The notes beneath the pieces are model-generated. The model saw only the letters and a program-made list of their open reading frames with translations, was not told the origin of the DNA and did no database searches. From Pseudarthrobacter naphthalenicus (GTDB taxonomy: Bacteria > Actinomycetota > Actinomycetes > Actinomycetales > Micrococcaceae), in the NCBI RefSeq assembly GCF_029076445.1, contig NZ_JARESG010000006.1:62001-126000 (forward strand): a stretch of 64,000 nucleotides of DNA, read 5' to 3'. Of this stretch, positions 60,436-64,000 are shown one piece after another; within the stretch, counting starts at the first letter, position 1; each line of letters opens with the position of its first letter. Both the position numbers and the translations under genes were made by a program.

Positions 60436-61549
60436 TAAGTCCCCGCAGCCAGCCGGCCACCGAGTCCTCCCAGAGCGCCGGCCAGCTGTTCCACTCCTGG
60501 GTGTGCCTGCAGGCGGGAAACCTGACCAGCCGCACAAGCTCCGGAAAACGGCCGGCGAAGTCCTCACTGATCCGGATGGGTGTCCTGGCATCGCCATCAC
60601 CATGAAGGATGAGGACCGGGACCGGCGGCGCAACCCCGGTAAAGACCAGGGACCGCAGGTCAAGCGGCTGATGCAATCCGGCGAACCGGTGCAGGGGACT
60701 GCCGAGGATGCGCGAAACTCCGTGTGCCAGAACGGACGGCAGACGCGCTGACGCCAGGTTGGAAATCAGGGTCCGGTTCCAGTCCAGGACAGGTGCGGTC
60801 AGGATGAGGCCCGTAATCAGGTTCCTGTGCTCAGATGTGTGTGCGGCGGCCAGGGCCATGACTGCGCCCATCGACCAGCCCGACAGGATGATGGACGCTG
60901 CGCCCCGCCCCGCCGCAAATGCCAGGGCCGCTTCAAGGTCGGCCAGTTCACTGACGCCAAGGTGGTGTTTGCCATCGGCTGTCGGGGGAGCGTCGCCGTC
61001 TCCCCGGAACGAGATCAGCAGCTGGGTGAGCCCCTGCGCGTGAAAGAACGGCGCCGTGCGAAGCCCCGTTGTCCGGCGTCCGCCCAGGCCGTGGATGTGG
61101 ATGACCCAGGAGCGCTGGAGGGTGCCGGGAACGAGCCAGGCCGGCGCGGGTCCCGGCAGGGTAACGTCCTCATAAGGGAGTCCGGCTGCGCCCGGGCTTG
61201 GGTAAACGTACCCGGACCAGTAGCCCGAGGTGCCCGGCTCCAGCCGGCCCGCATAAATGGCCTCCACCCGGCGGATGACGGTGCGGGCTTCTGAGTCGGT
61301 GGACAACACGCGGCCGATGCGTGCGTGCCCGGCCCGGTTGCCCCAGTAAAGGCTGAAGACGCCGGGAGCCAGCGTGTCGCGGCTGGCGCTGAGGGTCACC
61401 GTGCCGGCGTCGGAAGCCAGGATCCTGATTCGTTCCCGATGCCTGCCCGCCGGGGTGACCAGGGATCTCGCGATGTGCACTGTTGCCCAGCCCGCCGTGG
61501 CGGCTGCGGCGATTGCTGCAGCACCAACGAAGACCCGGAGGTTCGTCAC
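60422..61549 (-). CDS. Alpha/beta hydrolase with N-terminal membrane helix
   Basis: A 375-residue alpha/beta-hydrolase. An N-terminal hydrophobic segment (VFVGAAAIAAAATAGWATVHIA, about 5-26) is a signal anchor. The middle lacks a lid typical of lipases; the nucleophile elbow is GWSMG (in LSGWSMGAVMA, Ser near residue 220), and the acid and His lie in HGDGDARTP (about 319) and RHTQEW (about 352). It is the last gene of a four-gene run of hydrolases; the preceding gene ends 9 bases upstream. Substrate unknown. Confidence 0.8.
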   Translation of the reverse strand: MTNLRVFVGAAAIAAAATAGWATVHIARSLVTPAGRHRERIRILASDAGTVTLSASRDTLAPGVFSLYWGNRAGHARIGRVLSTDSEARTVIRRVEAIYAGRLEPGTSGYWSGYVYPSPGAAGLPYEDVTLPGPAPAWLVPGTLQRSWVIHIHGLGGRRTTGLRTAPFFHAQGLTQLLISFRGDGDAPPTADGKHHLGVSELADLEAALAFAAGRGAASIILSGWSMGAVMALAAAHTSEHRNLITGLILTAPVLDWNRTLISNLASARLPSVLAHGVSRILGSPLHRFAGLHQPLDLRSLVFTGVAPPVPVLILHGDGDARTPIRISEDFAGRFPELVRLVRFPACRHTQEWNSWPALWEDSVAGWLRGLTPSR

Positions 61550-61558
61550 CTGCCCGGC

Positions 61559-62392
61559 TCAGCCGGCGAAGAAGTCGCTGAGCTCGGTGATGAGTTTCTC
61601 CGGCGCCTTGATCACGCCGTCGTGGCCGAAGCCGGGGAGGATGGTGTAGCTGGAACCGGAGAGGACATCGTGGATCTGGCCGCACGCCACACCGAAGTAG
61701 GCCGGGCTCTTTTCGCCCACCACAATCAGGGTCTCCAGGGGCAACTCAAGGAAGGGTTCCGCTGGCATGTCCGCAGCGATGATCGCCTTGATTTCCCGGA
61801 CGCCCGTGCGCATCATGTCGCGCATCTGCTTGCCCAGATGGGTGCCTGCCGTGAGCTTGTTGGCGATGGTGAGCATGGAGAGTGGCATCCGGGAGAAGGC
61901 GCCGCCGGTTTCCAGGCCTTTCGTGAGGACGGCGAGGGCACGGTCGTCGTCCCCGGCTGCGGTTGCGCGTTCATATTCCGGTGTCCAGTCGGCCGTGACG
62001 CTGTGATTCACGGAAACGGCGGGGTCGTAAACGGCCAGGCGCTCCACGGGAAGGGTCCGGGCCGCGTGCAGGGCCAGCGCACCGCCGAAGCTATGGCCGA
62101 ACACGTCAGTGCTGGACGTGTGCTTCATGACGGCGTCCAGGTCCCGGATGTCGGCGTCCAGGGTGTAGTCCAAAGCCTGCGGCGAGGAGGATCCCCGGCC
62201 GCGGCGGTTAAAGGTGTGCACCGGCCGGCCAAGGGCGGCGCTGAGTTTCTGCGCAAAGCGGGTGTAGTCGGCAGCGGTCACCATGGAGGCATGCACAACA
62301 ACCACGCCGGAGCCGGCCGAGGCCAGTTCCGCACCCGTGGTGAAAAGCTCCAAGGTGCCGCCGTCTGGGGTTGTAATTGTCTCGCGCGTCAT
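61559..62392 (-). CDS. Alpha/beta hydrolase, tandem copy 1
   Basis: A 277-residue alpha/beta-hydrolase. The nucleophile elbow is GHSFGGALAL (Ser near residue 99), and the acid and His positions fit LIVVGEKSPAYF (about 222) and PGFGHDGV (about 257). It is closely related to the two genes upstream (HSLGG and HSYGG elbows; RTLPVERLAVYDPAV and RTLPIGRLVTYDAAV), so the array arose by tandem duplication. Soluble. It is separated from copy 2 by 34 bases. Substrate unknown. Confidence 0.82.
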   Translation of the reverse strand: MTRETITTPDGGTLELFTTGAELASAGSGVVVVHASMVTAADYTRFAQKLSAALGRPVHTFNRRGRGSSSPQALDYTLDADIRDLDAVMKHTSSTDVFGHSFGGALALHAARTLPVERLAVYDPAVSVNHSVTADWTPEYERATAAGDDDRALAVLTKGLETGGAFSRMPLSMLTIANKLTAGTHLGKQMRDMMRTGVREIKAIIAADMPAEPFLELPLETLIVVGEKSPAYFGVACGQIHDVLSGSSYTILPGFGHDGVIKAPEKLITELSDFFAG

Positions 62393-62426
62393 GATCCGAG
62401 CCTAGCCGAGCATCCTGCGGAATGCC

Positions 62427-63290
62427 TTAGCCCTTGAAGTACCCGGCGATGTCGCTGACCAGTTCCTTCACGGCGGCAGGGATGGAGCCGTGGTAGCCCT
62501 TCGGGGACAGCTCAAAAGTGCTCCCGGGCACTGCCGCGTGAAGGCGCTGGGCCGTGACCTTGTAATAACGGGGGCTCTTGCCGCCCGCCATGAAATGGGT
62601 GCCGGCGGGCAGCACGGCGAAGTCCCGGGCATGCTCTGCCTCGTCGTACGCGGCGCGAAGCTCGCCCACGCCGGTAGGCATCAGCTCCCGCGCCATTTTG
62701 TTGACTTTGGTCCGGGACACCAGTGCCATGAGTCCGGCCAGGACAGGTTCCGGGATTTTGGACAACGGCGTGGCCGGCTGCATTCCCTTCTTCAGGTGGG
62801 CCATGGCATGCCCCAACTTCCCGCTGTTGACCGCAGTTTCGAAATCGTCCAGCCACGAGGTGTCGATGCTGCCTTCGATGTTCACAGCCGCGTCGTAAAC
62901 CGCCAGCTTGTCCGGTTCGTGCGGAGTGCCCGCGAACTCCTGCACGGCGTTGAGGGCCACAGAGCCGCCCAGGCTGTGGCCCAGCAGGTTGCGGGCGCCG
63001 GTGACATCCATGATGGTGCGGACGTCAGCGATTTCCGTGGCCATGGAGTAACCGGGAGGCTGTTCGGTTGACTTGCCGCGGCCGCGCCGGTCGTAAACGT
63101 CCACGGCCCATCCGTCGCCCAGGCCATCGGCCAGGGCGACGGAGAACGGCCGGTATATGAGCGCGGTGAGGAAGGCTCCGCCGATGACCACCACCCGGCG
63201 TTCTCCCGGCGCGTCCGGGGTGCCGTAGCTGTATAAAGCCAGCCGGCCGCCGTCGTGCGTGGGCACTTCCTGCTCTTTCACGGTTCCCAT
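62427..63290 (-). CDS. Alpha/beta hydrolase, tandem copy 2
   Basis: A 287-residue paralogue of its neighbours. The nucleophile elbow is GHSLGGSVAL (Ser near residue 98). YDRRGRGKST (about 70) is typical of the family. The start is the ATG at 63290; a GTG at 63281 is also possible, and the open frame to 63443 overlaps copy 3 without a ribosome site. Between elbow and C-terminus it carries an insertion (EFAGTPHEPDKLAVYDAAV) not seen in the other copies. Substrate unknown. Confidence 0.82.
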   Translation of the reverse strand: MGTVKEQEVPTHDGGRLALYSYGTPDAPGERRVVVIGGAFLTALIYRPFSVALADGLGDGWAVDVYDRRGRGKSTEQPPGYSMATEIADVRTIMDVTGARNLLGHSLGGSVALNAVQEFAGTPHEPDKLAVYDAAVNIEGSIDTSWLDDFETAVNSGKLGHAMAHLKKGMQPATPLSKIPEPVLAGLMALVSRTKVNKMARELMPTGVGELRAAYDEAEHARDFAVLPAGTHFMAGGKSPRYYKVTAQRLHAAVPGSTFELSPKGYHGSIPAAVKELVSDIAGYFKG

Positions 63291-63342
63291 CCTAGGGGGA
63301 CGGTCCTGAGCCCCGGCTGGGCGCCGGCTGAGTCCGGGCCCG

Positions 63343-64000
63343 TTACCGGCGCCGGCCCAGTTTCTGGATCTGGCCGTCGCTGGCGCTGATAAACCGGGCA
63401 ATCCGCACCGCCAGTCCCTTGCCGGGCCGGATGGGGCCCTCATGCAGCTGCCCGGGGACCACCCGGAACTCGATGGACGGCACGGCGGCTGCCAACTGCC
63501 GGCCCGTTTCCGCGAAATACGCCGGACTCCAGCCGCCAGAAAGCATGAGGATGGGGGTGGTGAGGGCCGTGAAGTCGTCCAGCTCAGCGTCGGCGGCCAG
63601 CACTGCGCGCATCTCTTTCACTGCCGTGGGCAGCAGCTGCCGCATCTCTGTTCCGAGGTTTGTCCTCGCGGAGAGGATACTCAGCATCCGCAGTGCGCCC
63701 AGCGGCAGGTAGGACAGCGGCCCGGCCGTGCCCAGGCCCTGGACCAGGTGAGCCCAGGCATGGTTCAGCTGGCCGGCGGTGACCGCGTCCTCCAGCTCGG
63801 GCCGCCACCGGTGGCTGAGGTTCCCGGACAGCGACACCGCCGCGTCATAGGTCACCAGCCTGCCGATCGGCAACGTCCGCGCAGCCTGGAGGGCTACAAA
63901 ACCGCCGTAGCTGTGCGCCACGACATTCGTGGAGCCGGTCTTTTCCATCACCGCAGCGAGGTCGCCGATCTCGGTATCAGCCGAGTAATCGTCCGGCTGC
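63343..64000 (-). CDS. Alpha/beta hydrolase, tandem copy 3 (5' end beyond the window)
   Basis: The last 218 codons of a third paralogue; the N-terminus lies to the right of the window. The elbow VAHSYGGFVALQAARTLP and the following RLVTYDAAVSL align with copy 1. The frame is open through the window edge (DDYSADTEIGDLAAVMEKTG at the visible start), so the first in-frame ATG at 63951 is not the real start. The C-terminal PGQLHEGPIRPG carries the likely catalytic His. Confidence 0.75.
   Translation of the reverse strand, partial: QPDDYSADTEIGDLAAVMEKTGSTNVVAHSYGGFVALQAARTLPIGRLVTYDAAVSLSGNLSHRWRPELEDAVTAGQLNHAWAHLVQGLGTAGPLSYLPLGALRMLSILSARTNLGTEMRQLLPTAVKEMRAVLAADAELDDFTALTTPILMLSGGWSPAYFAETGRQLAAAVPSIEFRVVPGQLHEGPIRPGKGLAVRIARFISASDGQIQKLGRRR

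Noticed and set aside
1..64000. tRNA or rRNA genes
   Set aside because: I found no cloverleaf with a T-loop GGTTCGA(A/N)TCC pattern in the gaps and no rRNA-like stretch; short or odd RNA genes could still be missed by eye.
1..64000. Insertion sequences, prophage or integrative elements
   Set aside because: No transposase, integrase or phage structural gene is present, and gene order follows actinobacterial backbone.

Overview
The window is high-GC DNA in which GTG and TTG starts are common. Gene content and order point to an actinobacterium of the Micrococcaceae, most likely Arthrobacter, Pseudarthrobacter or a close relative. The signs are a dacB - zinc metalloprotease - tilS - hpt - ftsH - folE-P-B-K - DUF3180 - two PH-domain proteins - DUF2520 - panC supercluster, several GAF-ANTAR regulators, a DUF4190 protein and a DUF6328 protein. 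It looks like chromosomal backbone. I see no prophage, insertion sequence, CRISPR array, rRNA or tRNA, and no gene-free stretch reaches 300 bases. Both window ends cut close to genes: an AlkD-like gene begins at base 3, and an alpha/beta-hydrolase gene runs off the right edge.

Layout. 0-12 kb holds DNA repair (AlkD-like), a HAD phosphatase, a glycerophosphodiesterase, and a minus-strand signalling block (REC-GAF histidine kinase, HAMP-GGDEF-EAL, EAL). A STAS-like protein, a methyltransferase, a first glycerate kinase, a DUF6328 membrane protein and a stress-type SDR operon follow. 12-24 kb has a GAF-ANTAR regulator translationally overlapped by an SGNH hydrolase, then a uracil-type permease divergent from a RutE-like reductase, phosphoglucomutase, NERD and DUF4190 proteins, an amidase, a rhodanese and pheA. 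24-34 kb has a DAG-kinase-like lipid kinase, serS, an AbiEi-like/Vsr-like fusion, a second HAD phosphatase, a SatD-like regulator divergent from phosphoketolase, DUF429 and a carboxylesterase. 34-49 kb is ppa and the cell-wall/purine/folate/pantothenate supercluster. 49-53 kb has small proteins and two GAF-ANTAR genes, TetR and a DJ-1-type protein. 53.8-58.7 kb is a probable tartrate/D-malate catabolic unit (LysR, tartrate dehydrogenase, DctA, glycerate kinase). 58.8-64 kb has a DHA2 drug exporter and a run of four alpha/beta hydrolases.

How parts work together. The tartrate unit can import a dicarboxylate, oxidise it and feed D-glycerate to 2-phosphoglycerate. The fol genes make tetrahydrofolate from GTP, and panC makes pantothenate. 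The kinase/GGDEF/EAL block and the ANTAR genes are two signalling groups linked by a short conserved module that I do not recognise as a named domain. It occurs three times without gaps: in front of the EAL domain at 2.9-3.9 kb and in two small stand-alone proteins beside the ANTAR genes.

Non-coding structure is rich. There are several very long intergenic hairpins with arms of 17-51 nt, and three nested hairpins with the same design, two of which bracket the AbiEi/Vsr-like gene. At least nine short tandem repeats of 12-19 bp are present, most of them at or just after stop codons.
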